This document shows positions 43,813 to 53,232 of a stretch of DNA of 64,000 nt, piece after piece. The notes under the pieces were generated by a model. The model saw nothing but the letters and a program-made list of their open reading frames with translations. It was not told where the DNA came from and searched no databases. The stretch is taken from positions 1 to 64,000 of the forward strand of contig JAAZXB010000009.1 of NCBI GenBank assembly GCA_014240375.1. Reading direction: 5' to 3'. The position numbers and the translations under genes are program-made. How positions within the stretch are numbered: the first letter of the stretch is position 1; each line of letters opens with the position of its first letter. Source of the stretch: Planctomycetota bacterium. GTDB taxonomy: Bacteria > Planctomycetota > UBA8108 > UBA1146.

Positions 43813-46461
43813 ATGCGAGTCGCACAGATTCGAAGTCAGTTTCTCGAGTTCTTCGCCACCGTGGGACACGAGGTCGTCCCCTCGAGTCCAGTGGTTCCTC
43901 ATGATGATCCGACGCTGCTCTTTACCAACGCAGGGATGAACCAGTTCAAGTCAGTATTCACCGGCGAGGAATCGCGGGACGTTATTCGTGCCTGCTCTTC
44001 TCAGAAGTGCATCCGAGCGGGCGGCAAGCACAATGACCTGGAAAATGTCGGGTACACCGCACGGCACCTGACCTTTTTCGAGATGCTGGGCAACTTCTCC
44101 TTCGGTGATTACTTCAAGGAGGAGGCGTGCGCCTGGGCGTGGGAACTGATCACTGAAAAGTATGGTATCGATGCCGATCGGATGTGGGTCTCGGTTTATC
44201 ACGAGGACGATGATGCGAGAGCGATCTGGACGGACCGGGTCGGGGTATCTGCCGATCGGATCGTTGGCCTCGGAGAAAAGGACAACTTCTGGTCGATGGG
44301 AGATGTGGGACCTTGCGGGCCCTGCTCGGAATTGCACGTCGACCGGGGAGAACAGGCTGCCTGCGGGCCGAACTGTGCACTCGGGGTCTGTGACTGCGAC
44401 CGCTGGATGGAGATCTGGAACCTGGTCTTCATGCAATTCGAGAAGCAGCCAGGGGGTGGAAGGATCGCACTTCCGCGACCGAGCATCGATACCGGGATGG
44501 GCCTGGAACGAATCACCATGGTGCTGCAGGAGAAGAATACTGTTTATGAAACCGATCTTCTGGCGGGACTCATCGACAGGATCGGTGAACTGACCGGAGT
44601 CGCCCCCTCCAGTGGTCCGGAAGGAACACCCCATCGGGTCATCTCGGATCATCTCAGAAGTCTCTCCTTCGCCATCGCCGATGGAGCATTCCCTTCCAAT
44701 GAAGAGCGTGGTTATGTATTGCGCAGAATTTTGCGAAGGGCGAGCCGCTATGGATACAAGCTCGGCATGGAGCGTCCTTTCATCCATCAATTGGTGGGTC
44801 ATCTCGTCTCGGAAATGGGTGAAGCATTTCCGGAGTTGATCGAGCGTCAACCATTGATCGAGAAACTGATCCATTCCGAAGAAGAGCAGTTCCTTCGAAC
44901 CTTGAAGACCGGCATGACTCGGTTCGATGAAGAGGTGGCAAGAGTCGCAACGGGAGACCTTCAGCAGTTCCCCTCGACCGCTGCATTTTTCCTGCACGAT
45001 TCATGTGGATTCCCCATCGATCTGACAGAGCAGATGGCCAGAGAGGTCGAACTCGATGTCGACCGGCAGGGGTTTGATCATTTGATGGAGGAGCAGCGTT
45101 CTCGAAGTCGAGCGGGGAGCAAGGTCACCACCATGAACTCTGGACCCAGTTCGGGAGACCCGCGGATCGACGGTGCAGGAGCTACCGACTTTGTCGGATA
45201 TCAGTCCGGGCAGGCGGAAGCGACGGTCTTGGCTCTCAGTCTCTTCCTCTCTTCCGATGATCAGGGGCTTCTGGCGCTCGATCGAAGCCCCTTCTACGCC
45301 GAGTCCGGTGGTCAGGTCGCAGATACGGGTACCATCGAGGGGCAGGGCTTTCAGCTGGAGGTGTTCGACTGCCAGAAGAACGCCGAAGGGACCTTTCTCC
45401 ACCTGGTCCGAGTCGTCGCTGGCGAGCCATCAGAGGTGCAGCCGGGATCAACGGTGCATTGCACTGTCGACAGCGATCGCCGGCAGCATGTGATTCGCAA
45501 TCATACTGCGACACATTTACTCCATGCCGCCCTTCGCCAGGTGGTCGGAGATCATGTCCAACAAAAAGGATCGCAGGTCTCTCCCGATCGACTTCGCTTC
45601 GATATCAGTCACTACGAAAAGATCCAACCAGAACAACTCGTCGAGGTGGAGCAACTGGTCCAGGAGTGGGTACTGCGAGATGTGGAACTGAAGATTTATG
45701 ATGGGATTCCCATCGAAGAGGCGAAGTCTCGCGGGGCGATGGCTCTCTTCGGAGAAAAGTATGGGGATCGGGTTCGCCTGGTCGAAGTGCCCGACTTTTC
45801 GCTCGAGTTGTGCGGTGGAATTCACTGCCAGAGAACCGGAGAGATCGGACCGATGGTCATCGTACACGAAGGCAGCGTTTCATCCGGTGTGCGCAGGGTC
45901 GAGGCTCTGACCGGAGTGGGTGGTGCCAGCCGGACTCGAGCCGACGAGGACCTGATCCATGAACTGTCCTCCTTGTTGCGAGTACCTCGAGAAGATCTGC
46001 ACGATCGGATCGGAACACTGGTTCGGGAGAATCGTTCACTGAAAGATGGCAAGGGAAGCGCTCCAACGAGAAGCCTGCTCGCCGATCTCGACGCGGGCCA
46101 CGGCGAGACACGCAGTGCCGGATCGGCAGAGGTGGTGATCGCCACCTGGCAGGACGCTCCTCAGGAGCAGTTGCTACAGGTCGCCGATGCCCTGAAACGA
46201 AGGGGTGGGGATCGAGCCTTCATCCTGGTTTCTTCGGGAAATGACGAGATTCGATTCATCGTCGGGACCTCGGAGTCGCTCCCCTCGGGGACGGTCCATG
46301 CCGGCCAGGTGGCCAAGATGGGGGCCGGGATTCTCGGTGGTGGTGGCGGTGGTCGCCCCGATATGGCCCAGGCTGGGGGTAAAGCGGTCGATCGGCTACC
46401 TGAGGCGATCGATCAGATGTCGAGATCGCTGGAGGATTCCCTGGCGGGAAAAGACTCCTGA
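43813..46461 (+). CDS. alaS: Alanyl-tRNA synthetase
   Basis: An 882-residue class II synthetase: RSQFLEFFATVGHEVVPSSP, TNAGMNQFK, the RHLTFFEMLGNFSFGDYFKEEA stretch (read from 44073), editing-domain zinc motif HTATHLLHAAL and LCGGIHCQRTGEIG, and a C-terminal C-Ala domain ending with GGRPDMAQAGG. Cys-rich ACGPNCALGVCDCD in the catalytic domain is a further typical insertion. The 252-nt gap upstream (43561-43812) has no gene. It is followed by the ribosomal/fatty-acid cluster. Confidence 0.97.
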   Translation: MRVAQIRSQFLEFFATVGHEVVPSSPVVPHDDPTLLFTNAGMNQFKSVFTGEESRDVIRACSSQKCIRAGGKHNDLENVGYTARHLTFFEMLGNFSFGDYFKEEACAWAWELITEKYGIDADRMWVSVYHEDDDARAIWTDRVGVSADRIVGLGEKDNFWSMGDVGPCGPCSELHVDRGEQAACGPNCALGVCDCDRWMEIWNLVFMQFEKQPGGGRIALPRPSIDTGMGLERITMVLQEKNTVYETDLLAGLIDRIGELTGVAPSSGPEGTPHRVISDHLRSLSFAIADGAFPSNEERGYVLRRILRRASRYGYKLGMERPFIHQLVGHLVSEMGEAFPELIERQPLIEKLIHSEEEQFLRTLKTGMTRFDEEVARVATGDLQQFPSTAAFFLHDSCGFPIDLTEQMAREVELDVDRQGFDHLMEEQRSRSRAGSKVTTMNSGPSSGDPRIDGAGATDFVGYQSGQAEATVLALSLFLSSDDQGLLALDRSPFYAESGGQVADTGTIEGQGFQLEVFDCQKNAEGTFLHLVRVVAGEPSEVQPGSTVHCTVDSDRRQHVIRNHTATHLLHAALRQVVGDHVQQKGSQVSPDRLRFDISHYEKIQPEQLVEVEQLVQEWVLRDVELKIYDGIPIEEAKSRGAMALFGEKYGDRVRLVEVPDFSLELCGGIHCQRTGEIGPMVIVHEGSVSSGVRRVEALTGVGGASRTRADEDLIHELSSLLRVPREDLHDRIGTLVRENRSLKDGKGSAPTRSLLADLDAGHGETRSAGSAEVVIATWQDAPQEQLLQVADALKRRGGDRAFILVSSGNDEIRFIVGTSESLPSGTVHAGQVAKMGAGILGGGGGGRPDMAQAGGKAVDRLPEAIDQMSRSLEDSLAGKDS

Positions 46462-46628
46462 GGGGCATCGGTTCTCCTTGACCGATTTCCCCAACACTCC
46501 TAACATCAGCGCCTGAGGCTTGACCCGGCGGGATCTCTCCCGAGGGTCAGAGACTCGATTCGTGAATCAGGTTGTCGGATGCGATTGTCGATCCGAAAAC
46601 GACTTACAGAGACGATGGAGCAGCAGAC

Positions 46629-46811
46629 ATGGCAGTACCACAGCGAAAAACAAATCAGGCGCGCAAACTCAAGCGGCGTGCACATGACGCCCTGGGTCCG
46701 ATCCGCTACAGCAAGTGTACACGCTGCAATTCCCTCACCTTACCCCACAGCATCTGCGAAAACTGCGGCACCTATCGCGGTCGTACCCTGCTGGCGGTCG
46801 AGGACTTCTAA
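46629..46811 (+). CDS. rpmF: Ribosomal protein L32
   Basis: The 60-residue L32 of the large ribosomal subunit. MAVPQRKTNQARKLKRRAHD is characteristic, and four cysteines (CTRC ... CENC) form the zinc-binding version. The ATG at 46629 has GGAG about 9 nt upstream; 19 upstream codons are open but not L32. It heads the rpmF-plsX-fab cluster as in many bacteria. Confidence 0.95.
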   Translation: MAVPQRKTNQARKLKRRAHDALGPIRYSKCTRCNSLTLPHSICENCGTYRGRTLLAVEDF

Positions 46812-46833
46812 TCCCATTCAGAGAAGAAGTGAT

Positions 46834-47928
46834 ATGCCTCGCATAGCTGTTGATGCCATGGGTGGGGACAGTGTGCCCGATGTTCCGGTTGCTGGGGCAG
46901 TGGAAGCAATGTCGAATCATCCCGAACTGTCCATCGTTCTGGTGGGCCCGACCGATCAGATCGAGGCGGAATTATCCAAACTCGACCATGACCCGTCACG
47001 AATCGAGATCTCCCATACCGATGAGTGGGTTGCGATGAGCGACTCGCCGGTCGAGGCGCTGCGAAACAAGCCCAACTCCTCCCTCTCGCTCCTGGTCAAA
47101 CTTCAGAAGGAAAACCAGGTCGATGGAATCTTCAGCGCCGGCAACACCGGAGCCATGGTGGCTGCTTGTACGGTACACCTGAAAATGCTCAAGGGGGTGC
47201 GTCGCCCAGCCATCGCTTTACCCCTGCCTCGAGGCGAAACACCGGTGATGTTGTGTGACGGAGGGGCCAATGTCGAATGCCGTCCACTGCACCTGCTACA
47301 GAATGCGATCATGGCCGATGCGATGCTGAGATGCGCATACTCGGTCGAGTCTCCGAGGGTGGGCCTGCTCAATGTTGGGTCCGAGCGAGACAAGGGTCAT
47401 ACCCTGGCCAAGGAGACCTACCAGCTGCTGGAAGCGAGTGGCCTCGATTTCGCCGGAAACGTCGAGGGGGGTGACATCTTCCATGCAGACGTGGATGTGG
47501 TGGTATGTGACGGATTCGTCGGGAATGTCGTTCTCAAGACTGCAGAAGGCTTTTCAGAATCGCTCTTCAAGACCCTGGCCACTGAACTGGGGGCTGGACT
47601 CGCAGAGCACGGTAACGATGTTGCCCCGCTCAAGGCATTGCTCAGGAGTGGATTGCAGAAAATCCGCAGTCGATTCGACTACTCCGAGTATGGCGGCGCT
47701 CCACTGCTGGGGCCGCGGGGGGTCTGTACCATCGGTCACGGACGTAGTGATCGGAAGGCGGTCGCCAACGCTCTCGATTGGACCGTTCGGATGATCGCGA
47801 ACGGGGTTCAGCAGGAGTTGATTGATTCGATTGAGCGCGAGATGCAGCATCTGGATCCTTCAACGGTGGATCCTTCAGCTGTGAATCCGAATCGCATCAG
47901 TCAGACAGAGTCGCCCACCAGCCACTAG
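46834..47928 (+). CDS. plsX: Phosphate acyltransferase PlsX
   Basis: Makes acyl-phosphate from acyl-ACP for phospholipid synthesis. The 364-residue protein has RIAVDAMGGDSVPDVPVAGA, FSAGNTGAMVAAC, VMLCDGGANVECRP, GLLNVGSERDKG, VVVCDGFVGNVVLKTAEG and YGGAPLLGPRGVCTIGHG. The start is ATG 46834, 22 nt after rpmF. A short tail (about 30 residues after the family's usual end) contains near-repeated PSTVDPSAVNP. Confidence 0.96.
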   Translation: MPRIAVDAMGGDSVPDVPVAGAVEAMSNHPELSIVLVGPTDQIEAELSKLDHDPSRIEISHTDEWVAMSDSPVEALRNKPNSSLSLLVKLQKENQVDGIFSAGNTGAMVAACTVHLKMLKGVRRPAIALPLPRGETPVMLCDGGANVECRPLHLLQNAIMADAMLRCAYSVESPRVGLLNVGSERDKGHTLAKETYQLLEASGLDFAGNVEGGDIFHADVDVVVCDGFVGNVVLKTAEGFSESLFKTLATELGAGLAEHGNDVAPLKALLRSGLQKIRSRFDYSEYGGAPLLGPRGVCTIGHGRSDRKAVANALDWTVRMIANGVQQELIDSIEREMQHLDPSTVDPSAVNPNRISQTESPTSH

Positions 47929-47956
47929 TCTCCAGGCGACCGAGATGGGAGCCAGC

Positions 47957-48928
47957 ATGACAGATCCTATCGAACGACCATCACCACACCGTGCTTGGCT
48001 CTTTCCAGGACAGGGCAGCCAGTTCGTCGGAATGGCTGCGGATCTGGTCGAGGATCATCCAGTCGCCCGAACTGTCTTTGACCTCGCGAGTTCAAAGGTC
48101 GGAGAGGATTTACTCTCCATCTGCATCGAAGGTCCGCAAGCACGCCTCAACCGGACCGAGATCAGTCAACCAGCCATCTTCACCGCATCGATGGCAGTGT
48201 TGAGGGTGCTGGAACAATCGGCGGGCCCCTCGCGGATGCGAGCCCACGCGACAGCGGGTCTTTCCCTGGGCGAATACAGTTCGCTGGTTTTTGCCGGGGC
48301 GCTGCGCTTCGAGGATGCACTCGAGGTGGTGGTGGCGAGGGGACAGGCGATGCAGCGCGCCTGTGATCAGGTCGAGGGGACGATGACGACGATCCTGGGC
48401 CTGGAACTGCCAGCAGTGAGGGAAGCGGTCGAGAGTGGGAAATCTGCAGGAATCGTGGCTGTGGCGAATTTTAACAGTTCCACCCAGTTCGTCATCAGTG
48501 GTGAGAGAGCTGCAGTGGCCAGGGCTTCGGAGGCGGCGCGGGAACTGGGAGCCAGGCGCACCGTCGATCTGGCGGTGGCAGGGGCGTATCACTCTCCTCT
48601 GATGGCTCCTGCGACCGAGGAACTGGGTCCGGTACTCGACCGGTTGCCGATCTCTACACCAAAGGTGGCTTTTTACCCCAATGTACTGGCTGTGCCGGTG
48701 ACCGATCCCGAGCAGATTCGCGAATGTTTGCTGAAACAGGTCGAGTCTTCGGTGCTGTGGGAGCCTACCATCTCGGCACTGGTGGCGGAGGGCCTCGAAG
48801 AGGTGATCGAGCCGGGGCCGGGGCGAGTGATTGCTGGCCTGGTGAAGCAAGTCGATCGTAAGGTGACCACTCGTTCCGTACTTGATCGAGAGAGTGTCGA
48901 AGAAATCCTGGAGGGAACCGTCTCATGA
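47957..48928 (+). CDS. fabD: Malonyl-CoA:ACP transacylase
   Basis: Transfers malonyl groups from CoA to ACP. A 323-residue protein with LFPGQGSQFVGM, the nucleophile Ser in AGLSLGEYSSL (about 103), GQAMQRAC, NFNSSTQFVISG and the active-site His in AGAYHSPLM. The second ATG (47957) is chosen because GGGAG lies 5 nt upstream; ATG 47945 is possible. It follows plsX directly: fabH, which usually sits here, is absent. It overlaps fabG by 4 nt. Confidence 0.96.
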   Translation: MTDPIERPSPHRAWLFPGQGSQFVGMAADLVEDHPVARTVFDLASSKVGEDLLSICIEGPQARLNRTEISQPAIFTASMAVLRVLEQSAGPSRMRAHATAGLSLGEYSSLVFAGALRFEDALEVVVARGQAMQRACDQVEGTMTTILGLELPAVREAVESGKSAGIVAVANFNSSTQFVISGERAAVARASEAARELGARRTVDLAVAGAYHSPLMAPATEELGPVLDRLPISTPKVAFYPNVLAVPVTDPEQIRECLLKQVESSVLWEPTISALVAEGLEEVIEPGPGRVIAGLVKQVDRKVTTRSVLDRESVEEILEGTVS

Positions 48929-49659
48929 TGAAATTTACTGACCGTAAGGTGATCGTGACTGGCGGCACACGGGGGATCGGAAAGGCCATCGCCACCGGAT
49001 TTGCTGCGGCTGGAGCGCAAGTCATCCTGACCGGCCGGGACGCCACCACAGCGCAGGCGATTGCCGCTGAGCTGGACGGGGATGTACAGGGGATGGAACT
49101 CGATGTCTCCAGTGGAGAAAGCGTGCAGAAGTTTTTCGCAGAGGCGCTGGAAAGACTGGGTGGACTCGACATCCTTGTGGCCAATGCGGGGATCACTCGA
49201 GACAAGCTGGTCATGGCCCTCAAAGATGAAGACTGGGACGATGTGCTGGGCACCAATCTGCGCGGCGCATTCCTTTGCGCGCGGGAAGCGATCCGTCCGA
49301 TGATTCGCAATCGTGGAGGACGGATAATCGGTGTGACCAGCGTCATCGGCTTGACCGGAAATCCGGGCCAAGGAAACTACGCTGCGAGCAAGGCGGGACT
49401 GATCGGACTGATCAAATCACTCGCCCAGGAGGTCGCCAGCAGGAATATCACCGTCAATGCGGTGGCCCCGGGAATGATTGAAACGGACATGTCCGCAAAT
49501 CTGCCAGAGAAAGCTCGCGAGGCGATCGCCAGCAGGATTCCTGCAGGACGGGCAGGGAGTGCCCAGGAAGTGGCTTCTGCGGTGATGTTCCTGGCCAGCG
49601 ATGATGCTTCCTATATCACCGGAGAGGTGCTGCGGGTCGATGGAGGCCTCGCCTGTTAA
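48925..49659 (+). CDS. fabG: 3-oxoacyl-ACP reductase
   Basis: An NADPH-dependent short-chain dehydrogenase of fatty-acid elongation (244 residues). TGGTRGIGKAIA binds the cofactor; NAGITRDKLVMALKDEDWDDVL is characteristic of FabG; the catalytic Ser is in GVTSVIGLTG and Tyr-Lys in GNYAASKAGLIG. It starts at ATG 48925 or 48928, overlapping the fabD stop. Confidence 0.96.
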   Translation: MMKFTDRKVIVTGGTRGIGKAIATGFAAAGAQVILTGRDATTAQAIAAELDGDVQGMELDVSSGESVQKFFAEALERLGGLDILVANAGITRDKLVMALKDEDWDDVLGTNLRGAFLCAREAIRPMIRNRGGRIIGVTSVIGLTGNPGQGNYAASKAGLIGLIKSLAQEVASRNITVNAVAPGMIETDMSANLPEKAREAIASRIPAGRAGSAQEVASAVMFLASDDASYITGEVLRVDGGLAC

Positions 49660-49782
49660 GCCGCTGTTTTCAAACTATGCTGGACGATTGGCCGTAGAAG
49701 CCTAAAATCGTGGCGAACGCTCGGAGTGGCCTGGACCGATCGCAGTTGCGGCTGGGAGGCACTCCTGAATCGAGAGAAACCT

Positions 49783-49808
49783 GGATGGCCAGTCAACCAG
49801 GGCCATCC
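49783..49808 (+). promoter_or_regulatory. Leader hairpin before acpP
   Basis: GGATGGCC pairs with GGCCATCC (8 bp, 10-nt loop), ending 5 nt before the AGAAGGAGGAG ribosome-binding site of acpP. It could modulate acpP translation or act as a processing site separating the highly translated acpP message. The rest of the 167-nt fabG-acpP gap shows nothing else. Confidence 0.45.
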
Positions 49809-49826
49809 CCCAGAAGGAGGAGCAGG

Positions 49827-50069
49827 ATGAGTGTCGGAGATCAGGTCATGGACATCATCGCAGAGAAACTCGATGTAGCCCGGGATAAGGTCAAAGCAGA
49901 GGCGATTCTTCAAACTGATCTGGGTGCGGATAGCCTCGACATCGTTGAACTTCTGATGCACCTGGAAGACAACTTCGGTATCAAGATTCCCGATGAAGAT
50001 GCAGAGAAATTGAAGACTGTTGGGGATGCCATTGCTTACATCGAGGCCAGCACTCCAGTCAAGGAGTAG
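49827..50069 (+). CDS. acpP: Acyl carrier protein
   Basis: An 80-residue acidic ACP carrying growing acyl chains. The phosphopantetheine Ser is in [17 protein letters not shown] (about residue 36), followed by [20 protein letters not shown] very strong AAGGAGGAG site precedes the ATG at 49827. It is between fabG and fabF. Confidence 0.97.
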   Translation: MSVGDQVMDIIAEKLDVARDKVKAEAILQTDLGADSLDIVELLMHLEDNFGIKIPDEDAEKLKTVGDAIAYIEASTPVKE

Positions 50070-50094
50070 GTACCTTCCCGGAGGGTCTTCATAA

Positions 50095-51336
50095 ATGAGC
50101 AGGATCAGGGTCGTGATCACAGGGATCGGGGTCGTATCTCCGATCGGAAATGATCTTGCCACCTTCTGGAATGGAATCCTGGAAGGGCGTAATGGGGTTG
50201 GCCCCATCACGCGTTTTGACGCATCCGAGTTCCGTACTCGGTTTGCCATGGAGGTCAAGGATTTCGACCCCGAAACCCGGGTGAGTCGAAAGACCCTTCG
50301 CTTGCTCGATCGTTTCGCGCAGTTCGCTCTGGTCGCTGCAGGCGAGGCGATGGAGGATAGCGGACTCGATCCCTCCAGCGATCCGATTCGCTACGGAGTT
50401 ATCACCGGTTCCGGAATTGGTGGGCTCGGTGAGATCGAACTCCAGCACAAGCAATTCCTCGAGCGCGGGCCGAGTCGCATCTCGCCCTACTTTGTCCCGA
50501 AGATGATGATGAACGCCGCTTCAGGCCACATCGCCATCCAGCATGGTCTCAAAGGATCGAACTTCGCCACCGTCTCCGCCTGCGCATCCAGTCAACATGC
50601 TCTGGGAGTGGCACTGGGTACGATCCGATCGGGGCGCTGCGATGCCGTGCTGGCCGGCGGCAGTGAGGCTGCCATCACGACCCTCGGTGTCGGTGGTTTC
50701 TGCTCGCTCAAGGCGATGTCCTCACGAAACGACGATTACACCACTGCGATGAGGCCCTTTCAGGCGAGCCGTGATGGCTTCGTCATGGGTGAGGGCGGTG
50801 CGATCTTCGTCTTCGAGGAACTCGAGCATGCTCGCAAGAGAGGTGCCCAGATCTACTGTGAGGTCCTCGGGTTCGGTTCGACCGATGATGCCCATCACAT
50901 CACCGCTCCCGATCCGGATGCGCCGATGGCCGTCGCGGCGATGCGCAGTGCTATGGACCATGCAGGAGTCAATATCGAGCAGGTGGATTACATCAATGCT
51001 CATGGGACCTCGACTCCACTCAATGACAAGATGGAGATGCGCGCCATTCGCGAGCTGTTTGGCGAACACGCCGATCATCTGATGGTGAGTTCGACCAAAT
51101 CTCAAGTGGGGCACTTGCTCGGCGCTTCTGGAGCGGTGGAACTTGCAGCGATTGCCGTGGGAATCCGTGAAAGCGTGGTACCTGCGACCATCAATCAGGT
51201 GGACCCGGATCCAGAGTGTGATCTGGATTCAGTTCCGAATGAACCGAGGGAGGCGCCGATCCGGGTGGCCCTCTCGAACTCATTTGGATTTGGTGGGCAC
51301 GATGCCTGTCTTTGCCTGGGAAAATTTGAAGACTGA
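50095..51336 (+). CDS. fabF: Beta-ketoacyl-ACP synthase II
   Basis: Condensing enzyme of fatty-acid elongation (413 residues). VVITGIGVVSPIGND is the usual start. The catalytic Cys is in VSACASSQHAL (about 163), and the two His in NAHGTSTPLND and VGHLLGASGAVE. NSFGFGGHDACL is the C-terminal glycine-rich loop. It lies 25 nt after acpP. Confidence 0.96.
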   Translation: MSRIRVVITGIGVVSPIGNDLATFWNGILEGRNGVGPITRFDASEFRTRFAMEVKDFDPETRVSRKTLRLLDRFAQFALVAAGEAMEDSGLDPSSDPIRYGVITGSGIGGLGEIELQHKQFLERGPSRISPYFVPKMMMNAASGHIAIQHGLKGSNFATVSACASSQHALGVALGTIRSGRCDAVLAGGSEAAITTLGVGGFCSLKAMSSRNDDYTTAMRPFQASRDGFVMGEGGAIFVFEELEHARKRGAQIYCEVLGFGSTDDAHHITAPDPDAPMAVAAMRSAMDHAGVNIEQVDYINAHGTSTPLNDKMEMRAIRELFGEHADHLMVSSTKSQVGHLLGASGAVELAAIAVGIRESVVPATINQVDPDPECDLDSVPNEPREAPIRVALSNSFGFGGHDACLCLGKFED

Positions 51337-51387
51337 TCCTGAAACGATAACACTACTCGATGTGCCCCTTCGAAAGGACATCTAGCA

Positions 51388-52341
51388 ATGACCGACCCCC
51401 TCAAGAAGGTCTTGATCTCTGATCCACTCCCTGCGGAGACTCGAGCGATTCTCGAGAGAGCTGGCCTCGAAGTCGTCGAGGGAGCCGACCAGATTGAAGC
51501 TCATCTCGGTAGCATTTCTGGCTGGATATTGCGCTCTGGTAGCAAGATCACCGCTGAGATACTCGATCAAGCCAAGGAGTTGAAGTGCATCTGCCGTGCG
51601 GGTGCGGGTGTCGACAATATCGATTGCGATGCCGCTGCGAATCGTGGGGTTCTGGTGATGAATACGCCCTCTGCAAACTCTAATGCCGCTGCGGAACATG
51701 CAGTGGGCCTGATGTTTGCGATGGCCAGAAACATCCCCCAGGGTCATGGGGGGATGGCCAATGGTGAATGGGGTCGCAAGGCTCTGGTCGGAATCGAACT
51801 CGAGGGCAAAACCCTGGTGGTACTCGGTCTGGGAAAGATCGGCCAGAGGGTTTGCCGCAAGGCGAGCGCCCTTGGCATGTCGGTAATCGGCTGTGATCCC
51901 TTTGTCAGTGCCGCCGATGCCAGTGCTTGCGGTGCAGAACTGGTGGAACTCGACGATGCGCTGATTCGAGCGGACTTCATATCGCTCCATCCTCCGCTCA
52001 ACGATTCGACCCGGGGCATGGTCAATCAACAGTTTCTCGGTCAGTGCAAGGATGGCGTGAGGATTGTGAACGTCAGCCGTGGACCGGTGATCGATGAGGC
52101 ATCTCTGCTCGCTGGACTGGAGAGTGGCAAGGTGGCTGGCGCAGCCCTCGACGTCTTCGCCGAGGAGCCTCCGGTGGCGGATCATCCGTTCCGTACTCAC
52201 CCGAAGATTATTTGCACTCCACACCTCGGGGCCTCGACGGTCGAAGCACAGGACAATGTTGGAACCCAATCCGCCCATCAGGTGGTCGGGTTTCTGACGG
52301 CGGCGCGGATCGTGCATGCGGTCAACGCACCCGGTATCTAG
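51388..52341 (+). CDS. serA: D-3-phosphoglycerate dehydrogenase-like 2-hydroxyacid dehydrogenase
   Basis: A 317-residue NAD-dependent D-2-hydroxyacid dehydrogenase. It has CRAGAGVDNIDCDAAANRGV and TPSANSNAAAEHAVGLM typical of SerA, the Rossmann motif VVLGLGKIGQRV, the substrate Arg in VNVSRGPVIDE, Glu in FAEEPP and catalytic His in CTPHLGAST. It lacks the C-terminal ACT/ASB domains, so it is the short form. SerA is the best reading, but other 2-hydroxyacid specificities are possible. It is 51 nt after fabF. Confidence 0.8.
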   Translation: MTDPLKKVLISDPLPAETRAILERAGLEVVEGADQIEAHLGSISGWILRSGSKITAEILDQAKELKCICRAGAGVDNIDCDAAANRGVLVMNTPSANSNAAAEHAVGLMFAMARNIPQGHGGMANGEWGRKALVGIELEGKTLVVLGLGKIGQRVCRKASALGMSVIGCDPFVSAADASACGAELVELDDALIRADFISLHPPLNDSTRGMVNQQFLGQCKDGVRIVNVSRGPVIDEASLLAGLESGKVAGAALDVFAEEPPVADHPFRTHPKIICTPHLGASTVEAQDNVGTQSAHQVVGFLTAARIVHAVNAPGI

Positions 52342-52457
52342 CGACCGCAGATTTGATCCTGGAATCGAGCAGCGCAGCAGCTCAGCAGCGATGCGGCTGG
52401 AGTGGTGCTGAATCTTGCTCCTGACGCTGCCGGATGAATGTCGGCAGGACTCGGGGC

Positions 52458-53132
52458 TCAGTCCTCTTGCCGCGGAGAATGGCTCTCGCTGGGCCAGCGA
52501 GGCTCGCTCATCTTTCCCGCTTGAGCGGGGTACAACTCCTCGAATCTACGAAGCACGCTGAGGGCGTCCTCCGGCCTCTTCTGTGGCACCGAGATGACCC
52601 GAGCGATGGTCCAGAGTACATGAGCATGGGCTTCGCCGGGGGAGAGGATCTCGTCGAGCAGATGGGCGTGGTAGAGCGCCATCGAGTCCTCCTTGGCGGC
52701 GAGCGCCAGTTCCAGCGCCTTGAGTTGCAGAATCGGATCCATCGGTTTCGATCGCAACTGTCGCTGGACCTCAGCGAGGCGGGCTCGCATCTGTTCGGGG
52801 GAGCCGGATCCAGCGGCGGACCGCCAGCGCCACAGGAAAGGACTCATATCGAGGTGTTTCTGGCCATCCCGGGCTGCGATCCGAAAGGTCGCCGGGAGCA
52901 GGAATAGCAGCGCCGATCCTCCCAGGGCCAGCGTCATCAGGAATGGAATTTTCAGGTACAGAAGGATGGAACAGAGCAGCGCAAAACTGCCGATGATGGC
53001 AGTCAGGAACAGGCCGATGATGCCACGATTTCGAACCAGTCCCGGCGCAGCATCGAGAATCAGTAGCACGACCATCCCGAACATGGCGCACAGCAGGGTA
53101 GGAGTCAGGGCTAGACCGATCGACGCAAGCAA
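52458..53132 (-). CDS. Membrane protein with TPR-like cytoplasmic tail, unknown function
   Basis: A 224-residue protein with three hydrophobic helices: LALTPTLLCAMFGMVVLLIL, GLFLTAIIGSFALLCSILLYL and FLMTLALGGSALLFLLP. A soluble tail of about 125 residues is helical and TPR-like (PMDPILQLKALELALAAKEDSMALYHAHLLDE region, then ARVISVPQKRPEDALSVLRRFEELYP). The start is a TTG at 53130-53132 with GGAGGT close upstream. It lies about 100 nt after purF on the same strand. No family is recognised. Confidence 0.7.
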   Translation of the reverse strand: MLASIGLALTPTLLCAMFGMVVLLILDAAPGLVRNRGIIGLFLTAIIGSFALLCSILLYLKIPFLMTLALGGSALLFLLPATFRIAARDGQKHLDMSPFLWRWRSAAGSGSPEQMRARLAEVQRQLRSKPMDPILQLKALELALAAKEDSMALYHAHLLDEILSPGEAHAHVLWTIARVISVPQKRPEDALSVLRRFEELYPAQAGKMSEPRWPSESHSPRQED

Positions 53133-53232
53133 TGGACCTCCGAGGCGGGGGATCGTCGATCTTCAGCGTCTTGATCCGGTGCAGATAAGATTGCGGATGA
53201 CTGGATCGGGTACAGATCCCCCATGATTAATT

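Noticed and set aside
43951-44997. 348-codon open frame antisense to alaS
   Set aside because: alaS motifs are fully conserved on the other strand; the antisense product shows no family pattern.
51382-52317. 311-codon open frame antisense to the SerA-like gene
   Set aside because: Same reasoning: the sense frame contains all dehydrogenase motifs.
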